64,000 nt of DNA from Plantago major (GCA_026545765.1 CM048839.1:85202414-85266413), one strand, 5' to 3'; positions 46,974-60,500 are shown, counted from the first letter of the stretch. Notes: generated by a model not told the origin, from the letters alone. A program made the numbers and translations.

Positions 46974-48577
46974 TGTTAGGAATATCTGTTTAGATTTTGA
47001 TCAGCAACCTAATGACTTATCTTAGCTCAGAAAGGTGATTAGTACTCTTAGTTCACTTGAACACTGCAAAAGAGGAAACTCACTGAGTGTGATAGTCTAG
47101 CAAATCTTGTATATGATGTTAGGTCTCAAAATGTAATTTTTATTTTCTGAAGAAGAACAAGAAGGCACCCAGCAGGAAAAGATCAACGGATTTGAAGATT
47201 TGAAGACTGCACAAGATTGCTGAAGACAAGGGTTTTCCAGAAACTTATGTCTAGATATCTTGAAGAAACAAGTGTTTCGAAACATACATGTTGCAAAAGA
47301 TATTTGAGAATAAAAGGTTTCTGAGACAAGGAAAGTGCCCACAGATATCTACACTCAGATACCTTGGACATAAAATATGCTTCTGAAAAAGAAACATATT
47401 ATAACAAGTTGTTCAAACAAGTGGTATCTGGAGCTATGATGATCTCTGGAAAAGAACGTGCAAAGCCTCAGAAAGCTTGCAGTTCGTTAACTACTGAGAC
47501 AAAATATAGTACAGTGCATTAAATGCGCAGACAGAAATGTCTGAACAAAAGCAGTAGCTTCTGAAGAAGAAGACAAGCCTGCTACAGTACTATATTCAGA
47601 TATCAATAGTTTGAATTTGACTTAAGCCTAACGGATACTATTCAAACGGCACTCAAAATTCATCTATAAATATCAACACTTAGACTGCTTGAGAATACAC
47701 CTTAGAACACACTGAACTCCAAGAACACTGAATACTCACACAAGCGCTCTCAAGTAAAGTACTTACCTTCAAGCTTTCTGTTGCGACCAAAGCTCTTGAT
47801 TCTAAGTAGCACAAAAGTTCTAAGTGTCCTGATCCTTAACGAGCATTGTTATTTGTGAAAGAGTTGAACTAAGATTTCTTAAGTTTCATTCTCTTGAACA
47901 CTTACCATAGACTTGGGTCAGTAGAGAACAAGATACCATACATTGCAAAGTGTATTAAGTATACGTGATTCACAGAGCTATCGGAATAACTGAACAAGTT
48001 ATTAAGGAAGCTCACTTGAAAATTTACCTTAACCAACACCTTAAATGGCGTGGAGTACAAGAAGTACTTAGTTTGGGAAACTAAGGAATAACTCCAAGGT
48101 TATTGAGCAAAGGAAGTACTTAGTTTGGGAAACTAAGGAACAGCTCAAAAGGTTTCTGAGTACAGGAAGTACTTGGCTGTGAAAGCCGGGGAATAACTCA
48201 GGGGGGACACTTGGTTGGGAACCTAGTGCATTAGGAATCAAGAAAAGATATCTATAAGGTAACCTCATTTATCTTAGTGGATTCTAGGTCTGAGAAAGAC
48301 CGAAGTGGATTAGTTGAAGGATTACGCCACCTTCAGATACCACTATAAAAAGACTTGTGTTATTTACTTTCTGTAGTTTATTACTTGTTTTACTTATATT
48401 GCAAAGTACTTACACTTATCTTGCTAAACACGTGCACTTATCTCAGAAGTCTTCCGCTCTCCGAAATTAAGTATCAGATATCTGAGAAACTGTGCTTATC
48501 GACAAAAGTTTTAAAAGACTATTCACCCCCCCCCCCCCACCCTCTAGTCTTTTACTTTGCCATTATCTGGACCAACA
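46974..48577 (+). repeat. 3' LTR of copia-B
   Basis: 1604 bp, TG at 46974 to CA at 48576-48577. TATA at 47664-47673, leader tandem repeats about 48050-48205, 13-base C run at 48526-48538. Only two bases separate its end from the next LTR. Confidence 0.92.
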
Positions 48578-48579
48578 TT

Positions 48580-49294
48580 CGACCCTGCCAATGGTCCGTA
48601 ACCTTGGGGTCCGACCCGGACACCCGTCCGGATTCAACACAACAACCTCATAAGTAACCAAGTAAACTGGCACTAGAGAGTAAGGAGGTCCGAGGCACAA
48701 GGTCTGAATGAAAGGTACTTGACAGACTGAGAAGAGTATCTTGTAGGCAACCCAGTACGGTCCGGACCAATCGTCCGGACACCTCTTGAACCTTAACCCA
48801 TGACTGCATCAAAGCCTCTAATACTCTCACATTAATGACTAAACTACCCCTGAAAGCCTAAAGTGGAATGGGGCAAGTGTCATTAATGGGCCATGGGCCT
48901 ATTGAAGCCTTGGTGGCTCAATCCAGGCCTTACACTTGGCACGATCTGATGGAACCCTCCCATTTTGGGAGAAATCTATATATATGTCACACATTCCCAA
49001 AATAACGGTAAGCCATAATCACTTTTGATTCCCGATCATTATACCGAGTTGATTCTCAGTCTCTCGCAAGTAAAGTCTCCTTCAGGTTTGACACCACACA
49101 AACCGGGTATAAGGTTCTAACCCCCCCCCCCTCCAAGCTACTTGTGCAGTTCCTCACCCATCGCCTCTTATCAGTACAACGGTACTTACGGGCTTCTACT
49201 CTTAGGTCCTTACAAGCAAGGTGTTTTAGGTACTTAGTGAGAAACAAAGCAAAGGAAATTCATTTAAGTGTTCGGCGGACTTATACCCTCGACA
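48580..49294 (+). repeat. 5' LTR of the Tat element
   Basis: 715 bp. The first base is C where the 3' LTR has T (TGACCCTGCC), so the terminal TG has mutated. Ends CTCGACA. TATA box CTATATATATG at 48976-48986; 11-base C run at 49121-49131. Confidence 0.9.
48976..48986 (+). promoter_or_regulatory. TATA box of the Tat 5' LTR
   Basis: CTATATATATG, matched at 62408-62418 in the 3' LTR; the only TATA-type sequence seen in this LTR. Confidence 0.65.
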
Positions 49295-49317
49295 TTTTTG
49301 CGCCGTCTGTGGGAATC
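49295..49317 (+). other. Probable primer-binding site of the Tat element
   Basis: TTTTTGCGCCGTCTGTGGGA follows the LTR end directly. GCGCCGT with the CTGTGGGA continuation resembles the TGGCGCCGT-type primer sites of Tat/Athila elements, with one changed base near the 5' end. The tRNA species is not certain. Confidence 0.45.
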
Positions 49318-49345
49318 TTTACGAAAAGTTCCGTTCTCTTCAGTA

Positions 49346-52120
49346 ATGGCAAGAATAAGAAGGTCCGTAAGAACCAACGCTACTGCGATTGGGACGCCCG
49401 CCCCAAGGCAAAGAGGCAGACCTCCCACTAGGAGGGGAAGAGTGGCGAGAGCCACTTCAAGAAACACAATGGACTATCCAAGTGATGGCCACACTGCTAG
49501 TCTCTCTCCAGAGGAGGAAAGAGCCGATGATCCACCAATAAGGACCCAAGTACTCGCGGTTGAAGGACATATTCCTCCGCCAGGAACACATGGTCCTCCT
49601 CCAGGGAGAAACTTCACTCTCCCAAATGGGCAGATTATTCGCCCCAGTGAGTTTGGAATGAGTGAAAATCAGTTTGGCCTCTTACTCACCACTATCCCAG
49701 GATGCTTTGGATCAAACAAACTCCAGCCACCTCAATCCACTCCTCCTTTGGCAATACCAAGACAAGCTGAACCCACACAATCAAGGAATGAGCATCGTCC
49801 AATCCAACAAAGGTTAGGAGAACCAGCTCAACCAGAGGATCTAAGGAACCTTCTCAATAGGAGGGCCTCTGCTTCTCACGAACACAGGGAAAGAAGTCCG
49901 GTGAGACCACGAGCAGATGAAGCTGGAACTAGCCCACGTGGGGCTCTTTAGCATGGACCAAGAGACCACGTGGAGGAGAGCATCTCGATAGTTCCTGTTG
50001 ATGATCTTTCTCCGGATGTGGCCGTCAACCCAAGGACGGGCGAGAGGCTAACCGCCGAGCAAATTTATGTCCAGCAGAAGGCCTTGGAAACTCAAATTGC
50101 CACTATGAGCAAGATGGTGAAGGCAGATGAGAAGGTGACTCTTAGAGATCCCAATCCTTTATGTGATGAGATAAGAAGGGAAAGGAAGCGCCCCGACTCC
50201 ACTATCCCAAATCTTGAGCATTATTATGGGGATACTTGTCCTATGGGGCACCTTACTAGGTATGAGAGCAAGATGGAGACCAACGGCCTGAACGACAATA
50301 TAAAGGCTCTTAACTTCTCCAGTACTCTCTTTGGAGAAGCAATGGATTGGTGGACCTCTTTACCCAATGGCTCCATCAAGTCTTATGCGGATATCGCTTC
50401 TCTTTTCCTGAAAAGGTTTGAGAAAGCAAAAAAGAGGAAGAGATCAGTGGAGCACTTGGCAGGAGTAATCCAGAAAGAGCACGAGGATCTTAGAACCTTC
50501 CTTGATTGTTTCAATGCCGAAGTGCACCAGGTCGAGCCTCATAGCATCAAAGAACGGGTCCAACACCTGTATGCTAACACTTACAACGATGATCTCAGAA
50601 GAAAGCTTTCCAATGAAGAAATCACAACCGAAAAATACCTGGAAGATATCTGCGAAGGAGTCCTGTATGGGGAGGAGTACCGAAGAAATGTCCCAATAAG
50701 ATCCGGGGCCATAAAGGGGAAAGAGCCAATGAAACAAGAACCCCCTCCCCGGCCTGGAAAGTTTGAACAAAAGAAGGAATTTAGAGACATGAGGGAGTTC
50801 CACAGGGAGAGAACCCCTCCAAGGAGATATGCCGAGTATACTCGCCTCAATAGACCAAGATACGACATCTTGGCCTCTATTGTTGAGAAAAACTTAGAAA
50901 TACAATGGCCAAAACCTACAAGGAGCAGTAAGAAGAACAAAGCTTCGAAGGAATACTGTAGGTTTCACAAGCACAAAGGCCATTCAACTGAAGATTGTGT
51001 CCAGTTGAAAACAGAAATAGAAGGGTTGATAAGGAGCGGAAAGTTGAAAGAACCAGTGTATGAAGAAGAGCCCTCCAGGCACCAGAGAAATGAACGTAGA
51101 AGGGAGGAGCGTGATTCGGAACCTCCGACAAGACCCTTACCGCCACCTCCTGCAGAAATTCCACCCCACCATGCCCAAAGATACCACGGGTACCCTGAAG
51201 ATGTGGGAATGGAGAACCTCCCGTATAGCGGGGTTATCAATGCCATAGCAGAAGGACCAGTTGGAGGAGATAGCCGAAATGCAAGGGAGAGGACCGCGCA
51301 ACATCTAAGAAACAATGATAGAGCCTATGCTCCGCCAGCTCTGAAAGGAACAAATGCCATCACTTTCGATGATAGTGAAATTCCCCCACCAATGTCTGGT
51401 GGAGGAGATCTCAAAGACCCTGATGTTCCTTTGGTTGTCTCTCTAGTCATCGCCACTTATAAGGTCAACAAAGTACTTGTTGACACAGGGAGTTCCTCCA
51501 ATGTCATCTCCAAGAGAACTGTGGAACAGATGCACTTGGTCAATATTCAATACGGGCGCGTATACACCTCCTTGGTAGGATTCGGGGGTTCTATAGTTCG
51601 CCCCATTGGAAGTATACCCTTACAAGTCTCTATGGGAACCTTCCTGACGAGAGTGACTGAGACGATCCTCTTTGTGGTGGTCGATAGCATGTTCGACTAT
51701 AACGTGATCCCGGGGCACCCAGGACTCAACCAATTCAGAGCAAGAACATCTCCCCTGCACAATAGGGTGAAGTTCCCTACTCCAAATGGTGTGGGGGAAG
51801 AAGTGGGCAATGATAGGGAAGCATGGGAATGTTACATCATGTTAACTAGAGGAGCCTCAGCACCCGTTCTCTCGGTCGCCAAAAGACCCAGGAGCCCTCC
51901 TCCTGCGCCTCTTACTCCTGTGAGGGAAGAGATTGGGGCTGGGACGCTCAAGGAGAAGTTCCCTAAGACTGCAAGGATGGAGCCCCATGAAGCCTTAAAA
52001 GAAGTTCAATTGATTGAGGAAGATCCAGAAAAGATAACCCGGATCGGAACGAAGATGAGCGCGGAGGTAGAAATGAAGCTCATCACATGCCTTCAAGACT
52101 ATCGTGATATCGTCGCCTAG
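49346..52120 (+). pseudogene. gag: Tat gag and protease
   Basis: Frame 2 from the ATG at 49346: Arg-rich N-terminus (RRSVRTNATAIG), then a stop TAG at 49949-49951, then open for 716 codons to the TAG at 52118. A retrotransposon Gag core lies at about 50190-50660 (MDWWTSLPNGSI, then FLKRFEKAKK). A CX2HX4HX4C knuckle at 50957-50998 has the YCRFH...GHSTEDC form typical of Tat Gag. The aspartic protease has VDTGSSSN with the catalytic Asp at 51482-51484. Both stops look like single base changes from a sense codon (CAG or TGG), so gag-pro-pol was probably one frame. Confidence 0.85.
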
Positions 52121-54613
52121 AGCACCGACGACCTTAAGGGGTTAGACCCAAGGATCGTAGTTCACCGTCTGAACATGGATCCTACAGTAAAACATATCCG
52201 ACAAAAGAGAAAGGACTTTGGGCCTGTTGAAGATGCTATCATAGCGGGAGAAGTGGACAAGTTAATGAAGGCAGGACATATCGAAGAAGTCAGATACTCT
52301 GATTGGGTCTGTAACATGGTCCTCGTCGAGAAGGCTCCGGGGAAATGGAGAATGTTCAATGACTTCACTAGGCTCAACAAGTTTTGTCCAAAGGATCCTT
52401 ATCCATTACCCCGCATTGACCAGTTAGTAGACTCCACCGCAGGATGTGCACTCCTAAGCTTCATGGACGCTTATCAGGGCTTCTACCAAATCAGGATGGC
52501 TCAAGAGGACGTAAAAAACATAGCCTTCTTTGCAGCAGGAGGAGTCTACTGTTTTAAAGTCATGCCGTTCGGCCTCAAGAACGTGGGCGCTACATACCAA
52601 CGATTGGTGAACAAAATGTTCAAAGAAGAGTTGGGCAAAACCATGGAAGTTTACGTGGACGACATGCTAGTAAAGAGCAAGACTGAAGAGCAACATATAG
52701 AGCATCTAAATAGGTGGTTTTCCATCCTTAGGAAGTACGGAATGAAGTTGAACCCAGAGAAGTGCACGTTTGGTGTAAAGGGAGGAAATTTCCTCGGTTA
52801 CATGGTCACGGAGAGAGGTATCAGCGCCAATCCAGAAAAAATAAAGGCAATCTTGGACCTACCTCAGCCAAAGACAATCAATGAAGTGTAGAAGCTCCTT
52901 GGAAGGGTGATGGCCCTGAGCCGCTTCATCTCCAAATCCGCCGAGAAAAACCTACCCTTCTTTAAAATCCTAAGGAAAGGAGACAAGTTCGAGTGGACAA
53001 AGGAATGTGAAGAGGCCCTGGATAACTTGAAGAGCTATCTCCTTTCACCACCGCTCTTGTCCAAACTAGTAGAAGGTGAACCTCTTTACCTCTACCTAGC
53101 AACTACTGCTGAAGCCATGAGTTATGTATTGGTGCGGATACAAGGGAACGACCACTTGCTGATCTACTACCTAAGCAAGGTCCTCGTGGGTGCCGAGGCT
53201 AGGTATGTCAAGATTGAGAAGCTCTCTTTCGCGCTAGTCTACACTGCCCGGCGACTGAAGCCTTACTTCAAATCTCATCGAATCGTCGTCCTCACCAATG
53301 AGCCACTCAAACATGTCCTTGTCAAGCCAGATCAGTCGGGGCGTTTATCAAAGTGGGCGATCGAATTGAGTGAATATGATATCGGGTACCAAGCTCCGTC
53401 AGCCAAGAAGGCTCAAGTCCTTGCCGACTTCCTGGTAGATTACCCCGAAGAAACAGAAGGAGGGACCGATAGTCCACAAAGGGACGTGAGCTATGTGATG
53501 CTCACTCAGGCGAAGGCTATCCCGGAAGAAGAAAGGACCAAAGAAAATGAGCCTGGAGAGATGTCCGAAAATAATGTCCAACTCTGGACTAAGCATCAGG
53601 ATCCCACGGATGACTCCCTGAGGGTGAGACACATGTTCCTCCTAGATGAAGTAACCAACACTTCAACACCTACATCTTCCGTCAAGAAGCAGGGAGATGG
53701 GGAAATTCTTACTCTCGCATTGGAAGCTAAACTTGAAGGCGAAGAATGTTGGACACTGCAAGTGGACGGATTCTCTACTGGACGACTAGGAGGAATAGGA
53801 ATTTTCCTTGAAAGCCCTGAAGGAGCCAGGATGGAATATGCCATCACCCTCAACTTTAAGGTAACAAACAACGAGGCCGAGTATGAGGCACTACTTACCA
53901 GCTTGAGAATGGCAAGGTCTCTTCAAGTAAAAAGGATCAAATCCTATACAGATTCCCAGCTCGTAGAGTTCCAGTTTTCCAAGTCTTTCGCCGCTAAAGG
54001 ACCCAACATGATCAAGTACATGGAGCTCCTCAAGAAAGAAGCTGAGCACTTTGAATTATTCACGCTGGAACAATTCCACAGGGAATGGAACGAGAAGGTC
54101 GACACTCTTTCCAAGTATGCCTCTGCCCTAGGAGCTTTGGACACAAGGCGCGTCATCCTGATGACACTCACAGATTCTTCCCTGGAAAACCCCAATGGTC
54201 AAGTCTTCCTCCTAGGCCCCGAAAGGAGCTGGATGACCGACATATTTCACTATCTCAAAGAGGTCTCTCTACCTTCAGACCCTAAAGAAGCAAGAAGAAT
54301 CCTATGCAGAGCCAACAGGTACTTTATCCTGGGAGAGGATCTCTACAAGAGATCTTTCATTGGCACTCACATCAGATGCCTTGGACCCCATGAGGCAAAG
54401 ACCGTTTTGGAAAAAATCCACGCAGGGAGTTGCGGAGTCACTCCGGGGGATGAACCTTGGCTCAGAAGGTCACAAGGCAAGGATACTATTGGCCAACCAT
54501 TGATAAGGATGCTGCCAACTTCGCCGTGCTTGCGAAGACTGCTAATACTATGCCAACATACCACATCGCCCAACCAACCCTATGATTCCATCAATCATAG
54601 CATGTCCGTTTGA
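52121..54613 (+). pseudogene. pol: Tat reverse transcriptase, RNase H and second RNase H
   Basis: Same frame as gag-protease. RT: LNMDPTVKHIRQKRK, FNDFTRLNKFCPKDPYPLP, YVDD at 52652-52663; a TAG at 52889 interrupts just after RT. RNase H follows (52907 on; DQSGRLSKWAIELSEYDI). A second RNase H domain has Asp 53765 (VDG), the NEAEYEALL glutamate and Asp 53951 (YTDSQLV), the archaeal-type domain characteristic of Tat elements. The frame is lost to a shift between about 54440 and 54600, at the start of integrase. Confidence 0.88.
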
Positions 54614-55454
54614 TCAATGGGGAATAGACATAGTTGGCCCCTTCCCACGTGGCACGCACTAAAAGAAGTTCCTTATTGTCGCAATAGAGTACTTCACCAA
54701 ATGGGTTGAGGCCGAAGTACTGGCCACCATCATAGAGAGCCGTGTAAGAACCTTCATTTGGAAGAACATCATCTACCGCTTTGGACTTCCTAGAGTCATC
54801 GTTTCCGATAATGGAGCACAATTTTTCGGGGCCAGAATGAAAGAGTGGCTCCAATCCTTCAAGATAGAACAATGCTTCACTTCCATTGGCTACCCTCAAG
54901 CCAATGGTCAAGTTGAAGCCACCAACAAAACCATCGTCAAGATTTTGGAAAAAAGGCTAAGAACTTCTGAAGACAGCTGGGTAGATGATCTCGATGGAGT
55001 CCTGTGGGCATATCAGACAACAGCTCGCACCTCTACTCAGGAGACACCCTTTGCACTAGTCTATGGCTCAGAAGCGGTCATCCCCTCTGAAATTGTTGTG
55101 GAAACCCAAAGAATCCAACAATACCAACCTGCTGGAAATGAAATCGCAAGGATCTACGACCTTGAGCTCCTCGTAGACAAAAGAAGCAAGGCACTAGCTA
55201 ACATCCTCCGCTATCAAGCTATGTCTGCCCGGGCTTATAACAAACATGTTCTTCCCAAGGATATACAAGTCGGAGACTTAGTCCTCCGAAGAGCTGATAT
55301 CCTGAGCAATGTCGGTAAACTCAAGCCTAAATGGGAAGGACCCTACAAGGTCATTGGGGCTAGAGTCAATGGAAGCTTCGAGTTAGAAGATGATCAAGGA
55401 AGAGCTCTAAAGAGAACATGGAATGCTAAGAACCTACAAAAGTTTTATGCCTAG
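54330..55454 (+). pseudogene. int: Tat integrase (frameshifted)
   Basis: The N-terminal zinc-binding part is split between frames. The core is in frame 3: catalytic Asp 54627 (WGIDIVGPF), Asp 54807 (SDNGAQF) and Glu 54915 (GQVEATNKT), with 35 residues between the last two. A TAA at 54660-54662 lies between the first Asp and the rest; the stretch 54837-55454 is open. The C-terminus has the GPYKV block of gypsy integrases and ends at TAG. Confidence 0.85.
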
Positions 55455-57521
55455 GGTTACTCCCCGAAAAAATGCTACGTCAGCTATCAAAGTTTTTGTC
55501 ATTTTCTTTTTCCGGCCTCGAAGCCCACCAGTTGTACTTGAATTTCCATTAAATCAATACAACTTAGTTTTCCAAGACAACAAGTGCTATATTTAAAATA
55601 AACATACTGCCTCGGACTCTTCAAGGAGATCCGAGCTAAGTGGTGTAACGAATGATTGAAAAAACCAACTTTTCGAAGAAGGAAAAACCTACACAGCCAG
55701 ATTCGGATGAAGGGACATAACAAGCCTAAGATAAAGTGACAACGGAGATCTTGTATTTCTCAAAAGTACAAATTACAAAGTTCGGACATGCCTGTCCGAG
55801 TCACATAAAAAAAAGGAAAATCTACATCGTTTTTTACAATAAAAGGAGGCGGTTATTTGAGGGGTATCCACCGTCCGCCACGGAACAATCGGCTTCATTC
55901 CGAGCCTAAGCTTATGAGCGAAACAGGTACAGCATCCTACCGGAGTAAACTCATGTTAGAGTGACCTTTTTTAGGACCAGCTCTCACGTCCGAACCATGA
56001 ATCCTTTAAACGATCCTGTGCGTTCCAAAGTAGAGTAGCCGGAGAACAAAATGCACTCTCCGGACCAACCTTATGATGGTCCAACGGCATCAGTCACTTC
56101 TTCCCAGTAACTCGAGGGAACCCTCACGGGAACCCCAATTACTAGAAACAAGTGACTAATGCGACCGTACCAACTTAAAGCCGATCTGGGCACAATAGCA
56201 ATAGGACTCGGATGGTAGGAACGAACAGTACAGGCAGCTCCTTTCCGAGTAGCATGTTCTAACCCACGGACAAAGGATAAGCTTAAATCCGAATATCTTT
56301 GGTACGGAGACGTAATCAAAGTGCTTTCTCAGACCATCCGCATCTTCCACCACAACCACTTTCTGGTTCGTGCTCATCCACACCACAAGAAAATGGTAAA
56401 TGGTGGAAGGAGCAGGCAGCCCGAGGATTTGATTTTCTGAAGTAACAAGTGTTTGGAAATCCCTGAGACCAACGAGCTATTCCGCTTCCCCGGGGCTAAA
56501 GTTGTTGGTACACACTGCAGCCCCGTAGAAAGAAGAATAGCACGGCGACCCGAGGAAAATCACTTCCGAGTTGACCAAACTCGTCATTCCCAACTATGGT
56601 CCGACCCAAAAGGACCTTCGGACGTCCGAAGAACCTTCCGAGACGGGTCACACAGGAATGACGGAATCAACCTACTCATTGAAAATGTTCGGACCCGAGG
56701 ATCCGAACCACTTACTATAAAAGAGATGGAATGATCTGGCAAAAAGCCGTACAATCCCGGGGTATATATTGAAGTGAAGGACCAATCATAACTCGCCATA
56801 TGGACCATAACCGTCGGCTATGGGCTTGGGCCACTATTGGGCCAACCCGGAAACCCATAACAATTCCGGCCTTAACTGACTGAATTATTTTGAACTGTAG
56901 CCCATTCGAATCCGTTAGTCCGAGCATGTCATGATAATTTCCGTAACAACCATGACCCGTGGCAAGTCACACAACTTTTCTGCTGTGATTGTCTCCTTTT
57001 TCTTACAACCTTTTCACAAGTCAACAAGGTTCGGAGCAGTACACCAAGTCTCTACGGATCGAGCAGGATGATAACATCCGAACTCGTCCTACATGTTATA
57101 GATTTGGGTAAACCAATCTTATCTATACGATTGGCATTTAGAGCTCAAACCCGGACAAACGTCTCGTCCGCCCGAGCAAAAGTTGTCGATCAATTAGAGA
57201 GTTGCATTATTTCGAAAGCATTTGGTCTCGTTGACTCGGATCCACCGACCGACGTCCGAGCCAACAACGCTTAATCTACTGGTTTATTTTATAACCTAAG
57301 TACGCAATGAAAAATATGCATCTGAATAAGAAACAACACAAGCATATGATAAAGCCGATCTGAGCCATTGACGAGCCCGGACCAATGCAATAAATTACCA
57401 ACTCAAAAATAGTTATCCGAATACAGATACGATAAACATTATCCATAAAAATCAAACGAAAGGAAACATTGTCTCACGGTCCGAAGACCGGAATTACAGA
57501 CTTCCGGGGCATACCCCGTCT
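55455..57521. other. Non-coding region between integrase and the antisense gene
   Basis: About 2 kb with only short frames on either strand. It is richer in CCGGA/TCCGA motifs than the copia elements. I see no domain and no clear tandem repeat. It would be the 3' untranslated part of both the sense pol transcript and the antisense gene. Confidence 0.6.
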
Positions 57522-60500
57522 TCACTCTTCTTGATGCCCGGGTGAACCAGCTTGTGCTCCGGAAGGACCTCCGATCTCTTTCTCAGGGGATGCTTGTAGG
57601 TTTGCCAGCCTTTTGTCTTTGGCTTCCTGGGCCAACCTTTTCTCCCTTCGGACCTTCAATTCCTCGAGGAAGGCAGGGCATTCCTTCATCAAGTTCAGCT
57701 CGTGACGGAAGCCATGGACGGGCCCGGGTAGAGTCAGCCAGTCCCGGTTGTGCTCCACATGTTCCTCCAAAGGGACGAAGACGTTAGACATCAATACCCG
57801 GGGCACGAAGGCCGACAGGTACGGACCACCATGGTTGTACTTTTTGTCGTCTGTCTCGTCACAGACTAGCTCAACAAATTCGCACTTGAGCAAGTCATCG
57901 TCCGTGACGCCCTTCAGAGAAAAGTCCGAGCCATCTGCCTCTTTGAAAGCAGTAATGCCTTCAGCTTCCATGTTGCAGTCACTCGGGATCCATCCCATGT
58001 GCCGGAGCTGCCCCATGGCCGCATCAAAGCCATCTTGCCGAGCCTCGTCATACTTGGACTCAAGCATGAACTTGCAGGAGTCCGACCCCAAGAAGTCTTG
58101 GACAGCCTGTGTCCGGACCTTCAACAACTCATTGAGCATCATATCCTTGAAGGTCCGAGAGACACCGACGTACTCATCCACGCTATCTTGGTGCACTTTT
58201 AGATCCTTTTCTAGGGACAGGATGGCACTCTTCAGCTTTGCCGCCTCCGCTTCGGACTCCTTCGCACCAAGGGCTTTCTTCAGCCTTTCGGACAAGCTGA
58301 CCACCTTGGACGTCTCCGTCACCCGAGCAGCCTCAGCCTTGGCCAGGTCCTCCTCCATTGTGGCCCTCCGACCCGCCACCATGAAGCATGCTCGAACAGC
58401 GGTAGTGAGCTATAATATCCAGCATTATAAAGTCAATAAGAGTTCCAAATCAAAGAAAGATAACATTTTATTGCTACCATTAAATCCATGGTTGGATTAG
58501 TATGTACCTTCTGGTGAATTGCGGATAGCTCTGCAATCCGGTCCATCTTTGGAGCCGCAGCCATCCAAGCCACCTCAGCGTCCATGTCCGGCTCGCTACT
58601 CATCTTCCCTTTGCCCTTCTTAGCCGGAGGGATCGGACCTTCGGACGGGCGTTTCTGCCCGGCCGCAGCACTTGAACCACTGGCAGGAGGGTCCCGAGAC
58701 ACAGACCTCGGAGGTTTCTTCGCCCCCTTAGAGCCCGCCACCTTACCCTTATCCAGGGTGTGTATCGCCTGAGCCTCTTCACCCGCCGCCGCCCTCCGAG
58801 TCTCCTCCACTCGGAACGTGGCCGCGTTCCTCGGCTCATCCATAGCGAGCACAGTAGACGCCTTGATGATTTGGGTCCGAGTGCCCTCCTCCATCTCCTT
58901 CCTTTGGGCGGCATTTTGCTTCCGCTTCAGCTCACGCATGGTAAACATGGTGTACTCGAACCAAAAATCTGAACATCCGAAGAACCAAAAGTTAACACAC
59001 GATAAATTTTTCAAGGAACATAACAAACAGAGCAATAAAGCAACAACCGACTCGGATAAGACGACTACATGACCGAATGAGGAAGAACTTACTCAAATCC
59101 TTCTTTCCATCACAAAAGCTGGGCTCCGAAAAGTCAGCTAGGTAGGGAAGAGGCTGGCAGATTAAGCCTCGGAAGAAATACTTCTCCGGGTCTTGATTCT
59201 TGTGGAGCCCTTGCATCCACAGTGGAATTTTCCGAGCCGGAGGCTTCCAATCCGGCAACCTACCTCGGAATAACTTCTTCTCAAAGTGCCACTAAACCCT
59301 CTCCGTCTCGGACTGACCCTGTTTTAATGCCAGCCGGACGAAGATGTACTTCTTCCACCAGTTGATCCCCAGGGAAGAGAGGATCCACAAAAAAAGTATA
59401 TGCTTGGCGACATACCAGCGTATAGAAGAGCGTGTTCCTATTGCTTAAATTTACACTAAACAGTTTACAAAAATTGTCAAAACACACCGGGATGCCCTTA
59501 TATTTACACATCACCCCGAAGCACATCAAATTTCCGAGGGAGTTGGGAATGATCTGGTGCGGACTCAACCCCATATCATTCAAGATATCCATCAACTCGG
59601 ACGCCACGGGCAAACGCCATCCACAGTGCAAGCTTATCTCATGAACGCACATGTACCCGGGTGGCGGATTGTAGAGCGCGTGCGACTCTTCCTGAATGAG
59701 AATCTCCACGGACTCCAGAATCTCATACCTCCTCCGAAGCTCCCCCACCTCCTCGGACGTCACAATAGATGGGCACGTTGGCAACGAACAATCCTTGTTA
59801 AGCTCGCCATCCAGATCAGGATGAGTAACATCATCCCTTGACCGAGGAAACTTCACTCGGAATACATCTTCACCTTTCTTACTACCCTCAGGCAGCTCCT
59901 CTTCAGTCAGATGGTGACTCGCACCGACTGGTCCAGTTGATTCCCTCCGGAATACATGAGGAGAAATCATCTCCTCCTCTTCATCCTCCTCAGAACCGAC
60001 ATTATCCGGCCGACCCTCCTCTTCAACTTTTTCATCCCCAGACAACGAACTCAACTCCACGACCGTCCGAAGGGGGGCAGCAATCTGAACCCGATCTTCA
60101 ACACCCTCTTCAAACATGCCCAGGTCGGGTGGTGCCTCAGAGGTATCATATACTTCCTCGATGTTAGGCTCCTGTGGATCCGAAATGAATGGCACTCGAT
60201 TAGGGTTACTCCTAAAATTATAGCCTAAGTTACGTATGAGGGATCAAATCTCTACCAGAAGTTCGGGCTCCTTCCCCGCACGGTGCGGACGGAGACCCCC
60301 TATGGTCCAAGAGGTCATCTCTTGGATAGCACCAACACCCTGCACAATAGAGACTTGCGGGTAATCCTGACGCTTCGGAGACCCTGAACCCGAAACAACT
60401 AACCGAAGCAAAGAGCTTACCTCGGGCTCTTCCCGGCTCGAATGAGGAGAACGATCCAGCTCTTCCGAATCCTCTGCACCACCAACGTCAATCTCCTCGG

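Larger units (their letters stand above)
36165..48577 (+). mobile_element. copia-B: 5'-truncated SIRE-type copia element
   Basis: From GACAAAGGAAAGG at 36165 it aligns with copia-A from about 3190, in the middle of gag, so the 5' LTR, primer site and the first two thirds of gag are missing. The rest is collinear with copia-A to the end of its 3' LTR, with a single copy of the 3' gene. The truncation point has no LTR end, so it is a deletion or recombination breakpoint rather than a transposition boundary. Confidence 0.92.
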
